Source: Larimichthys crocea (lineage: Eukaryota > Chordata > Actinopteri > Sciaenidae). Taken from it: 64,000 nt of DNA. The notes beneath the pieces are model-generated. The model ran no database searches. It was not told the DNA's origin and saw only the letters and a program-made list of their open reading frames with translations. Both the position numbers and the translations under genes were made by a program. This document shows, one piece after another, positions 15,501 through 26,836 of this stretch. The stretch lies in the NCBI RefSeq assembly GCF_000972845.2, contig NC_040016.1, forward strand, positions 1,570,701 to 1,634,700, written 5' to 3'. Numbering within the stretch: the stretch's first letter is position 1; each line of letters opens with the position of its first letter.

Positions 15501-16732
15501 GCTCTACCATCTCAAGTCCAATGACTGGCAGCCTGTGCCATCTGCGGCTGCCCAGTCGCCCCCTGAGCGGAAGGTACTTCCCACCCCTGCTGCCCAGTGC
15601 CCTGGCTGGGGTAGGAAAGCCGCCGAAACCGGCCTCTCTCCTCCCACCACCACCACCATTTTTCCCAGTCTTTTTTACCTCCCCTTTTGACTTTCCCCGT
15701 CCCTGCGTGAGATGGACCTCTAACAGGGCCTCCCTGTCCAGTACAAAGGGGCCAGAGAGATCCCTTTAGGCATGCATGGAAAACTTCATCTCAAAGAGGG
15801 CTGTCATTGGTGTGTTTTTTAAATGTAAAGCCCTGCTTTGAGCATGCATGTGTCACTTACTGATGTGCGTGTTGCAGTGGAGCATGGCTAAGATGCAGTG
15901 GCTCACATGACCGAATGGAGTCTTGCTTTTTCTCCTTCTCTGTTGAAATGTCTTTGCTTGTGTTTGTGTGTCTTTGTCATTGTTTGTTGATCTCTCTCTG
16001 TGGTCTGTGGTGTGTCTCCGTATGTCTGTGTGTGTTTTTTAAATTTACTGACTGCTGTACCTGAGGTGCTCTTGCTTTATGTTGCTTTGCAATGCAAATT
16101 GCATTGACTGTGTGTCTTGTGATCCTTTTTATTGTGTTTTAAGTTGGATCCAACAAGCCCATTAATTCATGTTACCATTTCATGTCTTGTGAAAATTGTC
16201 ATATAAATGACTGTTTTTCTCAAATTCTGACTATTTTTACCAGTTGTCTGTCTGTTTCTGTTTGTCACCTTAAACCACTAAATTTTATTTCAAGCTTTAA
16301 CAAAAAAACAGTCAGCATTGGCATAATGTCTTTGTCAAAGTCCTGTCTGCCAAACCTGCCTAAACAAATAGACCCTCTTGAAGACAGTTTCCACATTACA
16401 TCCTCTCACTGTCTTGTATCTGTCTTTTCTCCTCCTTGCTTTCTCCCTCTCTCCTCCCTCATCTGTCCTCATCATTCCAAACACTACAGGACGAGGAGAA
16501 GGCAACCCCTCCAGCATCAAAGAAGCCCGGTAAAGGACGACCATTGCTGGGCCGCGAGAAGAGTGGCGACTCCTCGTCCACATCTTCCTCTGCCTCTGCA
16601 GAGAAGCAGAGACAAGAGGCTCGCAAGCGTCTGCTGGCTGCTAAAAAGGCCGCCTCTTTTCGCCAGAACTCCGCCACAGAGAGTGCGGACAGCATCGAAA
16701 TCTATGTCCCTGAGGCCCAGACTCGCCTCTGA
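531..16732 (+). CDS. dlgap4: DLGAP4-like postsynaptic scaffold protein (SAPAP family), C-terminal part; 5' end outside window
   Basis: Seven joined exons: 531-786, 9028-9467, 10097-10185, 11187-11674, 12818-12909, 15403-15573, 16490-16732 (stop TGA 16730-16732). All junctions are GT-AG and the phases agree. The protein carries SAPAP-family landmarks: a CFRSRSHSYLRAIQAG block in the first exon, PPVPPRTTSKP and VTVQSSTESAQD in the second, two SIGIQV/SIGVQV dynein-light-chain-type repeats, and a GKP/GKAP C-terminal domain (FMKLLQAETGRMEGWC, SQKFQQFRGLCEQN, TAQDLAGFWDLLQLSIEDI). It ends with the PDZ-type terminus EAQTRL, seen in the family. DLGAP proteins link PSD-95 guanylate-kinase domains to Shank at excitatory synapses. 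Paralogue choice rests on recalled similarity to human DLGAP4 and on the neighbours tgif2 and myl9, which flank DLGAP4 in mammals. The N-terminal half lies upstream of base 1. Confidence 0.93.
1116..1250 (+). mobile_element. Relic of a Ty3/gypsy-type retrotransposon gag start
   Basis: An open frame from ATG 1116 encodes LPTQLKTWKEQFGSYLIATG followed by LDKAPKEKQLALFLQHLGT. This resembles the first residues of the Gag region of vertebrate gypsy-like LTR elements, where a LxxWKxxFxxYLxAxGL block is followed by a charged KxxLxLxxLG block. Similarity ends near base 1250, and no capsid, protease or polymerase frame follows. It lies inside a dlgap4 intron, is not bounded by splice signals, and is best read as a short fossil fragment. 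The family assignment is from memory of such proteins, not a search. Confidence 0.5.
2120..2480 (+). promoter_or_regulatory. dlgap4: Candidate internal promoter and alternative first exon of dlgap4
   Basis: This stretch has many more CpG dinucleotides than the surrounding intron. It contains an excellent 5' splice site, CACG|GTAAGTA, with the exon side ending at 2319. Mammalian DLGAP4 has a short isoform made from an internal first exon, so an intragenic promoter here would be expected. No in-frame start that joins directly to the 9028 exon is obvious, so the exon would be non-coding or need a further small exon. Confidence 0.35.
10038..10067. repeat. (TTTA)n microsatellite
   Basis: About seven tandem TTTA units in the dlgap4 intron just upstream of the 10097 exon, close to its polypyrimidine tract. 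Confidence 0.8.
12910..15402 (+). other. dlgap4: dlgap4 intron without other recognisable features
   Basis: A 2.5 kb intron separating the exon encoding SQKFQQFRGLCEQNL from the exon encoding the TAQDLAGFWDLLQ helix. A 183-codon frame on the minus strand (13877-14428) has no recognisable domain. Apart from a short CTCF-like CCCCCTAGTGA sequence near 14524 I see nothing specific. Confidence 0.6.
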
Positions 16733-18456
16733 GAGAGACAGTGAGAGGGAAGGATATATGGTTGGATCAAAGGACAGATAAGTGTTGCTGAAATACCTGG
16801 AAGAAGGAGAGGAAAACTTTTGCAATGCAAATGAGCTACTCTGAGAAAACACGGACGGAGATGGGGGGGAGGAGAGATCAAATTCCTAGAGATTAGGGAG
16901 GGTGTGGATTTGGGCATTTTTGGCACACTCTTACAATTATAGGCTGGTCCTGGTGACATCAAACACAACATAACAAGAAAGGATTTTTTTTTTTGTGGAC
17001 TTGACAGACCATGAAGCAGACTCCTCATTTGAGGCTGCCATTGAAAACCTCAGCCGATGAACTTCTTCATTTCTTGTTACTACTCTTGATATCATAAAAT
17101 TGTTAATGAAGGTATTGTTATTACGATGATTATATCCTAAAGAATCTATATGAAGACTGTTTTAAACGTTCCTCTACCTTGGCTATAAGATCTATTAAGT
17201 GGACAGGAGCTAAACATTAATGCTCTTCTGTCTCTCATCGTCGTCCTTTCTTCCCAGGTCATTGGCCATCTTGTAGCTTTGCACAACACCACCTTGTGGC
17301 CATCACACACAAACACACACACACAACGCGCACACTACATCCACCGCACTCTCACATTGCAAATTCACACATTTATGTATGTCTTCCTTGTATTTGTTTG
17401 TTTACTTTATTCATCGTTTTGGTATGCTCAAACTGAAAGTCACATTTGAAGGGGTATTTAGTTCCTGGCAATTAACTCTTGTGTATGTCCTTTAAAATGT
17501 TCTTGTGTCAAAGATTTTTAACACTGGTGAGAATCTGTAAAGTTTAGTTTCTTAATGGTTTTGAATGAAAGCTCATCCCAATATTAATGACGACAGAGCA
17601 CGAGGAGCTCTATTTCAGTCAGAGTATCAGTGGCCACAGTATTACTGAATACATTTTTTTCTTTGTAGGGAAGACCTCTTCAGCTCCTTCTTTTTCTTCT
17701 CTCTGTCCCATTAACTGTTTTCATGTTCATGCTGTAACTGCAGATATGTGAATATTTCAGGATTTTTATTCCATCTGTCTATCTAATGCTTCTTTAAGTG
17801 CTTTTATTAACCACACTTAGCGTTCAACTCGTACATCTCAAATGAATCTAGGGCTTTTATTAAAGTAATGCAGCAGGCTGAGTATGCAGGATGACACTGT
17901 GTTATTGTTCATGGGTACACACAGTAGGATGTGTGTCTTGCTGTTATTTTTCTACTTTGTTTCCGAAAGCATTTTCATTTATTTTGCCTCCCGTCACACC
18001 ACAAAATCAATCTTACTACTTTGTTACCATTGTTGTTTCCCCCATTGAACATCATCCAAAGTACCTGCACTTTTTTTTTATTCAAATAAGACATATTTAA
18101 TTAAACCATTACATACATTAGCCAGTGTGTCATTTATTAAATGCTGCTTGCTTATTTTTTTTCATGGAAGACTGCATAAGCCAAAGATGAATTCCCTGTT
18201 TCAAATTCATCTCATGTATTTAAATGTCAGCAGCAGGGATCGCGGCAGTAACTGTGTTTACTGTGAAAATAGATGGAGTGGACGGTAGCCACAGCACCAT
18301 TTGTATTACAGGTTTAACATTTTGATATGCACATGCCCGGAAGCTTAACTAGAACTGCCCATCACCACAACAATATTGAGTGATTGCTTTGCATCATTCA
18401 GGACCCCTTTCCCTCCTCATCCTGGAAACACATATCTTGAAATGTTCCATTTCTGA

Positions 18457-18471
18457 CCTCTAGGGGGCAAC
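18457..18471 (+). promoter_or_regulatory. CTCF-like motif, forward orientation
   Basis: CCTCTAGGGGGCAAC matches the vertebrate CTCF core CCNSYAGRKGGCR at nearly every position. It lies in the presumed dlgap4 3' UTR. Binding is not shown by sequence alone. Confidence 0.4.
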
Positions 18472-20915
18472 AGTGGTTAATTTCCAATCTGATATGCAGT
18501 ACATTGTCTATACTGTATGCACACAATGGAAAGGCATTTGCACTATAAGGCCACATTCAGTCCTGCCCTGTTTTGCATTAAGGCGACACATTGTGTGGAT
18601 TACACATATTTACAGACTTCTCTGTCTCATTTGAAGCCAGTTTCCCAAAACACAGTGAAATGAGGCCTCTCGGTTTTATGAGTTATTTATCTAAAAGTAC
18701 ACATCCAGCCAGAAAGTCAACCCTGACCTGCCTTACATCAGCCACAGTTGTTTGCCTGTCTTCCACTCACATTTGGTTTCTTCCAAAATGCAAACAAACT
18801 AATCCTAACTCCCCCTTCCTAATTAGCTATGTTAAACTATTTCAGTGTAGCTCCATTGCTTCGACTGCTGTGATGCCTCTTCCTCACCCACTGTGACCCA
18901 AAAATGCAGCCTGGGGGCTTTGAATTGGAAAAGCCTGATGACCACTATTCTCTGTCTTGGCAAGAGCTTTCTCTTGATGGCGGGCCTTTGTTTGCCTGTT
19001 GTGGATGACTCTCCACAAGCAGAAATGGCTCAGGGGTGTCAATAGCCTGTTCCTTGGTTGCTGTCAATGCCTCCCCCTCCCCTTTCCATTTGACTGGGGT
19101 GGTTAGCACTGTTAGCACCTGAAGGCCTTTTGTGCGACTTCAACTCAGTCGTTAGCCTGATTTGATTTCTGACTGCCAGGAAAAAGTTGTTTGTCTGACA
19201 AGTTGTTTTTCTGAAACACCCTTTGTGGTGTCAATGTACTGTTGGTGTCTCCCACTTTTACACAAATTTCAGACAGATTATTTGACCCGTCTTTGATTAT
19301 CTTTGTCGTGGATATTGAATATTCAGTCTAAAGAATTAATCATTCTTGTATTTAATCATGCAACTAGCTTTAAATATTTCCCACGTGCAAACACTGCCAG
19401 AGTAAATTCACACAACATATCATTTCCATGTTTTTCCACATTTGCTTGACTTGAACGCACATCAAACACCAACTCAAATACACTGAGAGAAGGAGCACAG
19501 GGACACACACACAGAGTTATTCTGTGATCTAACCATCACAAACATAAAAGCAATGTTTTTTTTCCAGACTGCTAAAACTTGGATGTGTAAAATACCGAGC
19601 AATGTCAGTGACCTCCTTTTTAGGGAAACAAAAAGAAAGCTCATCTCATACATTTAAATAAGGCTTCTCCCCAATACACACAGATATCACTGGGACACAC
19701 CTACATCTGTTTCCTGGGTAGAGTTATCCATGATCCAAACAGCTGCACTGTGGGGGGGTTGCTGTTGTAAAGCCATTGATTTGAAGGTGATAATGGTCCC
19801 CATGTAGGTTTGATGGGTTCCTTCTTTTAAAGTCAAAACTGTCACTACTATGAGCATTTACTTAAGCAGCGTTCCGTCGTGGCAAAGCTTTATTTTGAGA
19901 AGTCAACTGGTTTTTCAACACTTGTATTCAGCTGCACTCTTTAATAGGCCTCTTTCAGCCATACTAAACAATAGTAGTGAAGTTGGTGGAGTATGTTATC
20001 ATCCATCATTGTAAAAATTAAAAATTAAAAAAAAAAAAGCAATAGTTTAAATGTTAAGCAAGATCACTTACAATGTGGCTATAGTCAAAATTGTACCATA
20101 TCTTCTGTGATACCAATGTACCTTTCATTTTTCACGTTTATCTCTAAAAAAAAATGGGTTCATTACACATTATATAAAGTTTAGCTACCCTTTAAGGCTA
20201 TTTTATGTATTTGCCACTTTTTCTGCACTCCAAGATTGATTTAAAAAAATAGTAGAGGCTTACAAGAGAAAGATAAAGAGAAATCTCAGAAAAAGAGTAT
20301 ACCTCTGCTGGGATATCAGTGTATCCACTCCCCATACTGTAGTCCAAAGGCCTACTAGCAACAACAAAACACAAGCTCATTAGCATCCCTGCTTTGTTGC
20401 ACCGAGTCAGGCATAAAACTGGGAAAGGGGTGAGGGGCAGAACCTCTGCTCTTACCACAAGAGATATGAAATAGCAAAAAGTGTCTGTAAAATACTAGAA
20501 CAAAACATTTTATGAAGCAAGCACATATTTTAAAAAAAAACTAAGATCTGTTCAGTATAATACTCTATAGGCTGTGTGTATGTCAGGGTTTGTTGGGGTT
20601 TAGTATAAAAGGGTTGTATTGTTTGAGGCAAAGTTATGAGTGAGTGGGTGTGTTGTTCATAAAATGAGATTTACCTAGATTCTTGTCACTATACTCTGGT
20701 AACATTAAAAGTATATGTGCAATATTGAGTAAAAGGGTTCTTTGATATTAAGATGAAACTTATAATGTTGCATTTCTTGCCCCTGTGCTTCTTAAAGTCG
20801 TCTTCTGTAAATAAGAACAAAACCAGACTGAAAAATATTCATCTTTTACAATGCTGTAGATCTATTTATACTATTTCAAAGTTGATCAAATGTATAATGG
20901 AGAGACGTAACATTC

Positions 20916-20921
20916 AATAAA
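20916..20921 (+). terminator. dlgap4: Poly(A) signal of dlgap4
   Basis: Canonical AATAAA followed within about 30 bases by T/GT-rich sequence; it lies before the CpG-richer tgif2 promoter. Confidence 0.6.
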
Positions 20922-21239
20922 AATGCACACGATACTTTCTCAAAAAGTTCACCATGGCTGTATTTTGCTTACTGTTTTCATTCATTTACTGCATATTTTT
21001 TTGTTGTTTTGATTGATTTGACTTTGTTTCCTCCAATCTGTTTCAGTCCTAAAGTCTGCATCTGTTTTTATCTGTAATTTAAACCTGTGCTCCCGCTCAT
21101 TTGGCACGGAGAGTCAAAACATCCCGACACATCTGCAACACCACAAGCCTTGGAGTCCAATAAACTGATTTAATGTCCAAAACATCACACTAACTAATTG
21201 CTCCAGACAGTGTGAGTCGAAATGACTCGGTAAATATAC

Positions 21240-21959
21240 AATGAGCTGGTCAAATGCGGTCACCAGTCGACGCTTTTTTCGACGTTTATGATTTATGTAA
21301 CGAGAACATTTTGCTCAACGTTACGTAAAGCCTTCCCACACTGTGTGGCTGCCTCACGTACACGGCAATAAAAGTGGACAACGCCGGTTTACAAAGATGA
21401 CCGTGTTGCTATATTTACACAGACTCGTGTCTATGTATCCGTGTGGTTTCGACCATGTCGAGAAATAATTGTTTCAATGACTACTGCGATATATTTTGAA
21501 TGAAATGGTTCTCCCGTCAGTCACACTGACACGGAGCCTTGTCTGCTTGTCTAGCCGAGCGCCCCGATTGGCTAACGACAACCCGGGAGGCGTAATAAAG
21601 CGCCGTGATTGGCTGACGCCGCTTGATGAGGCGGGATCATTTCAGCTGCGACTGTCAAGATTGGCAAAGAGCTGGCGCTGCTGAGCGCAGGTAAAAAAAG
21701 GAACAAGCGACACAAAACAGAAAACATTTATCCTGGCGGAAAGCGACGAGTGCGATGGAAACGGACTGTCCTGCGAAACCTTATTGTGAGGCAGAAACCC
21801 TAAAACGAGGTATTTAAGTCGGGCGGGAAAAGCGCAACACCTTCAGCTTCTTGGGAAGAAAGTGTCGTTGTGTCAACCATCGTTTGGCTCTCCCGGGCAC
21901 GCTTTGTACAGCGAGCAACTTGGACAGCTGCGTGTTTTCAAGCGAGCCATCAACAAAGA
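21240..21959 (+). promoter_or_regulatory. tgif2: CpG-rich promoter and 5' UTR of the TGIF gene
   Basis: CpG density rises sharply here compared with flanking DNA. Three ATTGG boxes (inverted CCAAT) occur at 21567-21571, 21608-21612 and 21660-21664, a typical arrangement for a housekeeping-type promoter. The coding start at 21960 follows within 300 bases. A short upstream frame begins with ATG at 21755 and stops at 21815-21817. Confidence 0.65.
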
Positions 21960-24900
21960 ATGAAAGCATTCAAACGAGGTGAGTCGTGTGTGTTGTGTTT
22001 TTTTCTTTCTTCTCCTTCACTCTCAGCCACGTTTTTATCACGCACAAAGTGTCCCGTCTGCGAGCCTGCTGTGGCTTTTTCTTTTTTCTTTTTTTTTTGT
22101 GTTAGCTGTTGGTTTTGCCTGGTATGCGGGGCTTTTTGTTGCGAGCAAATGCAGCGTGTGTTTGTGTTTGAAATTTGGAGGGACAGCTAGCCCAGCTAGT
22201 TATCTCTGGAGGCAGGCATGGTGTCCATCTGGCGGAGTGACATGCGGGAGGCTGTGCTTTCCTTTCTTGCCTGCCTCCTTTGTGCGCTCCAGATGGCTAA
22301 TTTACCGACTAGCTCGTCGGTTTGCCTCGTTTTTTAAACGTCACATTTAGCACGACTGGGGTTAGGGTTTTTTTTTTTCTTTTTTTTTGGACGTGGATTT
22401 GATTTCACTTTGGTTATGACGTTATCTGTCTGACAAAGGGAGCTGCTGCTTGTTTGATGTGGTTGTTTGCTGGTGGCGTTACTAACGGTCAGATTCAAAT
22501 CCGTGAGCGTGTTGTGAAGTTTTAGTCCTCCAAACTTTCCTCTGAGGACCGGTGTGCCTCCCTTTCTTTCAAAATAAAATACACCCACACAAAAAGAGGA
22601 AGAAATCACTCCCACGAGGCACAGATTTACCCACTTGTTTGCAGGTCGAGGAGACATTTTGTAAACAAAACTTGTTGTGTTTGTGACTCTGTGTAAGCTG
22701 CAGAGTCTGTCTGTCTTTAGACAAACATCTGTCTGAAATCTGCTTCATTGACTAAATCAATCCCATGTTCATCGGGTGTTTTATGATGACGAAGCTTTAA
22801 ATGTCTATCCAGTGATTCAGAGTTGTGGTAATGCGGTTTTGTTGTGGCCCACTTCATTTCTCTCTGTTTTTATTAAAGGTGAGAAGAACCTGAGGTGTCT
22901 GTCAGGATGATGGATGAGGCTGATTTAACCCAGAAATGGTTAATTCATAAAAACCCAGAGCTAGGTGCTGTGTTAGAGTCAATATAGTGACATTAATGGG
23001 GATATTTCTTGTTTGCAAAATCACATTAAAGAATTAAGTGATGGTTGCAAGTGTTTTTACAGTTTGTTTAAAATGATAAAACTTTAATAATCAATAATGC
23101 ACATCCCTACTGTGCCATATTTCTGGCTTCTAGGGGTATTTTGGCTCCCTTACAGAAATTTAAGGACATGCGCTGAATTTGCATGTTTTTTTTTTTAAGT
23201 TTCCCCCCACTTTTTCTAATTCTGCTCAGGACGTTGAAGAGGAATGCAGAATTCAAAAGATTTTTGTCAACCGCTCCAGCGGTCTTCAGCCGAAGTGGCA
23301 TGAGGTGAAAACGGCCTCTTTTGCATGGTCAATAGGTTCCTGGGCCACTAGCTACTGTGATGTTGATATGCACACAATCTTCTTTGTGAAGACAGGCGCT
23401 GCCCCGGGGGTCAGGTTTCACCCAGCCCCAGAGAAAGACATTTACTGCATTCTGTGGCCCACCCCTGGGATCAGGCATGCTCCATTTTGAGGGGAGATTC
23501 TCTCCAGTGGCCAACCATAGATTCACCAAAAAAAGAGAAGATATCCCACAACAAAGTTCAAACCACAAAGCCAGTGTTTGAACATGTTAAGCCCACTGCT
23601 GCTTTCGTGAACCTCACTTTAAAAATAGGAGGTTTAAAAGTAACATGAGGTTTGTGCACTTGTTCGCCGCTAAAGTGCCAAATCAGCACAAACAAGATGT
23701 TTATTTTTGCGACCAGGCTTTGCTCACATGGGAAGTAAAGATTTTATTTTACATATAAAGTGAATCAAACCAAACACTCTCCCGCAGAAGCTCGAGGGAC
23801 TGTAGAGCCAATCGTTCAATATCAACAGCTATCTTCTTCCTCACACTTTATGTATGACAAAATAAGGATGCATAAAAAAATGACCAGCTGATTTTTGTAT
23901 GAACCGTTAAATGACAGTGCAGTGACAGTGAACTGACAAGCCTCCTCCTCCTCCTCCTCAGCTCTAGAAGACGAGCATCGCCCGGAGCAGGAGCACTCCT
24001 CGGCTGTGTCGGACAGCGATGACGGCTCCCCGCTCGACCTGTCAGGAAGAGGGCTCTTTGGGAAGCGCCGTCGCCGCGGCAACCTGCCCAAGGAGGCGGT
24101 GCAGATTCTGCGGAGCTGGCTGTACGAGCACCGCTTCAACGCCTACCCGTCAGAGCAGGAGAAACTCAGTCTGTCAGGCCAGACCAACCTCTCTGTGCTG
24201 CAGGTGAGGACCGTGTTGTTGTTTTTTTATGATATCTACACTGTGTAGTGTGGGTTGCCAGAGGAAATGATACACACTGTTTCTGCATTCTGGTGGTAGA
24301 ACTTGATCTAGTTTGTGATAAATATTTTTGTCATCACCAAGCTTTCCTGAATTTTAATGCTTTATTTCTTTTTCTTCTAAAACATTTGTAAAAGTACTTT
24401 AAATTTAATCAAGGTTGCAAATCATTAGATATTGTTTTTCCTGTAGCACAAAAGCTTGCGCACCAGACTAAATTTATCTCTTTTATCAACATGAAAGTCT
24501 GTATACAAGAGAAGCGCTTGTACTGCTGTCATAATACCGTTACATAATTCCTACTCTTGTGCTATCAGATCTTAATTTCAAAACAATAATCAGATGGTAT
24601 CACCACAGTGTGACACTTTCCCAGCCTTTCCTTTTCACTTCATTGCATCAGTAGTAGACATTTCCTCTTTCCCTCTCGACATACAGGCGCACACAGGCTG
24701 CATTAGAGCAGGCGTTACAGATCAGCATGAGGCGGCAGCAGAGTTTCTTGTCATGTAGTCAGTTCACTGGAATGCCTTTGGCTGGCTTCTCTGTGGCTCA
24801 GCATATTTGAGCTCAGACCTTCATTATTGCCAGCTGTCTGAGGGCTCTCATCTGTCTGTCTGTCTGTCTCTTTCTTCTTTGTGTGGGCGGCTGTACCACT

Positions 24901-25057
24901 AGAGGGGGTGAGCAAGGCCTGATACAGATGTAGAGAAATGTGTAGGTGGTTATTAAAGTCACAGGCCTCAAATTACTTTTTTAGATCTTGAATGTGATGC
25001 AAGGTTGAGTTATGGATCGGGCTGACTATTGGTGTCTAAATCTGTTGCTCAAAACAT

Positions 25058-25143
<86 letters not shown>

Positions 25144-26836
25144 CATCCAGTCAAGTCGGTGTCAGTTCTGTTCATGCCATAAATTCTGCCTCTTTTTCCA
25201 GATATGTAACTGGTTCATCAATGCACGCCGCCGCCTCCTCCCAGACCTGCTTCGCAAGGATGGCAAAGATCCCACAAAATTCACCATCTCCCGCAAGGTT
25301 GGCGGTAAAGGTGAAAGTCACTCGTCTAATGGGGGTGGAGCCAGCTCCCCAGAAAGCAACCCATCATCACAACAACGCCCGTCTGTCATCCGCTCTGCCC
25401 CCACACTGGACCTCAGTCTTCTTGGGAACACGGCGACAGCTATTCTGACAGGAGCAGGCTACCCCGGTAAGGAGGGATCGGTCCAGGCGCTGATGAAGCT
25501 GGATACGCAAAGTCTACTGAGGGAAGCAGAGGAACAGGGCACTTGTCTTACCAGCACAACAATGGCAGCTAGCCCCACCAGTGGCCTCTTCAACACCCCA
25601 CCGCCAACCCCACCAGAGCTGTTCCCCACCCAGGACTTCAGCGACTTGAGGCTCCTGGTCGATGCAGCGCTACAGAGGGCAGCAGAGCAGGAGAACCTGA
25701 AAAGACTCCAGGAGAGCCAGAACAGACCCACAGATGCAGTAAAGACTGAACCAGTGGAGGCACAGTGCAGTGCTTACAGCAGTGACTTGGGACCCACACC
25801 GCCTCCAGAGGACAGCCAACAAGTTATGGATCCTTCAAGGGTGCAGAGTCTGATGGAGAAGGCTATGGCTGTACCAGTACCCGCTGTAGCCTCAGTGAAG
25901 GCTCCAGTGCCTCTGTCCTTAGCGGCCTCTGCACCAGTCTCGGCTCCAGTCCTGGTCTCAGCCCAGAGGCTATCTCCTCTCCCAATGAATAAAGTCATCT
26001 GGAGCCCATTGGAGAAGGACACTGCCAGAGCTTCCAGCCCAAGTCAGCCCCAGCTCATTTCAGCCCATCTGCCAACCTTAGTGCCAGTGTCTGCCTCAGT
26101 TTTAGGACAGCCCAATTCCCCAAAACAAGCTGCTGCTCCAGCCATCACCCCAGCTTCATCATCAGCTCCATCATCAGCTCCATCCTCAAACTCAGTTCAA
26201 GCTCTGCTGCACACTGCATGCCCTGCGGGTGCATCGGTGCCAGCTACAAGGCCAGTCTCAGTGCCATCACCAGCCCTTCTCCCAGCCACAAGTTCCAGCA
26301 CCGTCACTGCTCCAAGCCAGACTTCACCCCACAGCGTAGCGCTTGTTCCAGCTGCTCCTTCTCCGGCCATCACCTCCTTTACACCCCCCAGAGGAATCCC
26401 GCTTTACCTGCCGTTCCACAAATCCCCCTTAATCCCAGTTACAGTTCCATGTCCATCACCTGTCTCGACCGCATCGTCTCCAGCCCCTGTTCACACCACA
26501 GTCTTTGCCACGGCACAAGCTCCAACTCCTCTCCCCACCTCAGCCCCAACATCCTCCTCTACACCAACAATTGCACCTCTTCTAGGTCTGGCTCCCCACC
26601 TCTCTTCTCCGCCTATTCAGCCCTCCTCCACAAGCAGCAACAGCACCACCACCAACAGTAGCAGTATTAGTAGTAGTAGTAGTGCACAGAGGAATTCAAC
26701 AGTGGTGCCCAGCGTTTGGAGCATGGTCCATGCTGATACCAGGCAACCGAGCTCTCTTCAAGTGGTAAAGACCCCCATCACCACAGTGTGGGGCCCGCAG
26801 CACAGCCTGCACACAGTGAGCGAAACTGTTAACTAG
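21960..26836 (+). CDS. tgif2: TGIF-type TALE homeobox transcriptional repressor with an extended C-terminal tail
   Basis: Exons 21960-21978, 23962-24203 and 25202-26836 join in phase to give 631 residues. ATG 21960 has A at -3. Residues 30-34 read PLDLS, the CtBP-binding motif of TGIF1. A basic stretch [11 protein letters not shown] (41-51) opens a TALE homeodomain (about 41-103) with the three-residue loop AYPSEQEK and recognition helix [14 protein letters not shown]; the I (not V) after the loop fits TALE proteins. The conserved TGIF motif [12 protein letters not shown] follows at about 215-226, then [19 protein letters not shown]. Known members stop soon after this block at about 240-400 residues. 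Here some 370 more residues follow, rich in Pro, Ser, Ala, Thr, with a sumoylation-type VKTE at 267-270. TGIFs repress retinoid and TGF-beta/SMAD targets. tgif2 is chosen by position beside dlgap4 and myl9; the PLDLS motif is more TGIF1-like. Confidence 0.9.
21979..23961 (+). other. tgif2: First intron of the TGIF gene
   Basis: A 2.0 kb intron with strong donor CGAG|GTGAGT and a CTCCTCCTCAG acceptor tract. Contains T-rich runs near 22.36 kb. No other gene recognised. Confidence 0.7.
24896..24910 (+). promoter_or_regulatory. CTCF-like motif, forward orientation
   Basis: CCACTAGAGGGGGTG in the second TGIF intron resembles the CTCF core CCASYAGRKGGCR, with deviations at the 3' end. A TCTG tetranucleotide run lies just upstream at about 24850-24868. 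Confidence 0.25.
25061..25141. repeat. Homopolymeric G tract of 81 bases
   Basis: An uninterrupted run of G on the plus strand, 60 bases upstream of the acceptor of the last TGIF exon. A true tract this long would form stacked G-quadruplexes on DNA and pre-mRNA. Pure poly-G of this length is also a known sequencing or gap-filling artefact, so length and reality are uncertain. It creates a spurious polyglycine open frame. Confidence 0.95.

Larger units (their letters stand above)
16733..20936 (+). other. dlgap4: dlgap4 3' untranslated region
   Basis: About 4.2 kb of non-coding sequence between the dlgap4 stop and the first convincing AATAAA (20916-20921). It has no exon-like structure, is AT-rich, contains small CA stretches near 17.3 kb, and carries a strong CTCF-type motif at 18457-18471. 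The length is inferred from the poly(A) signal; earlier non-canonical sites could be used. Confidence 0.6.

Noticed and set aside
16182..16781. 199-codon plus-strand frame at the dlgap4 3' end
   Set aside because: Begins in intron and overlaps the last dlgap4 exon out of frame.
25029..25448. Open frame with a long polyglycine stretch
   Set aside because: Created by the poly-G tract; continues into the real TGIF exon in the wrong frame.
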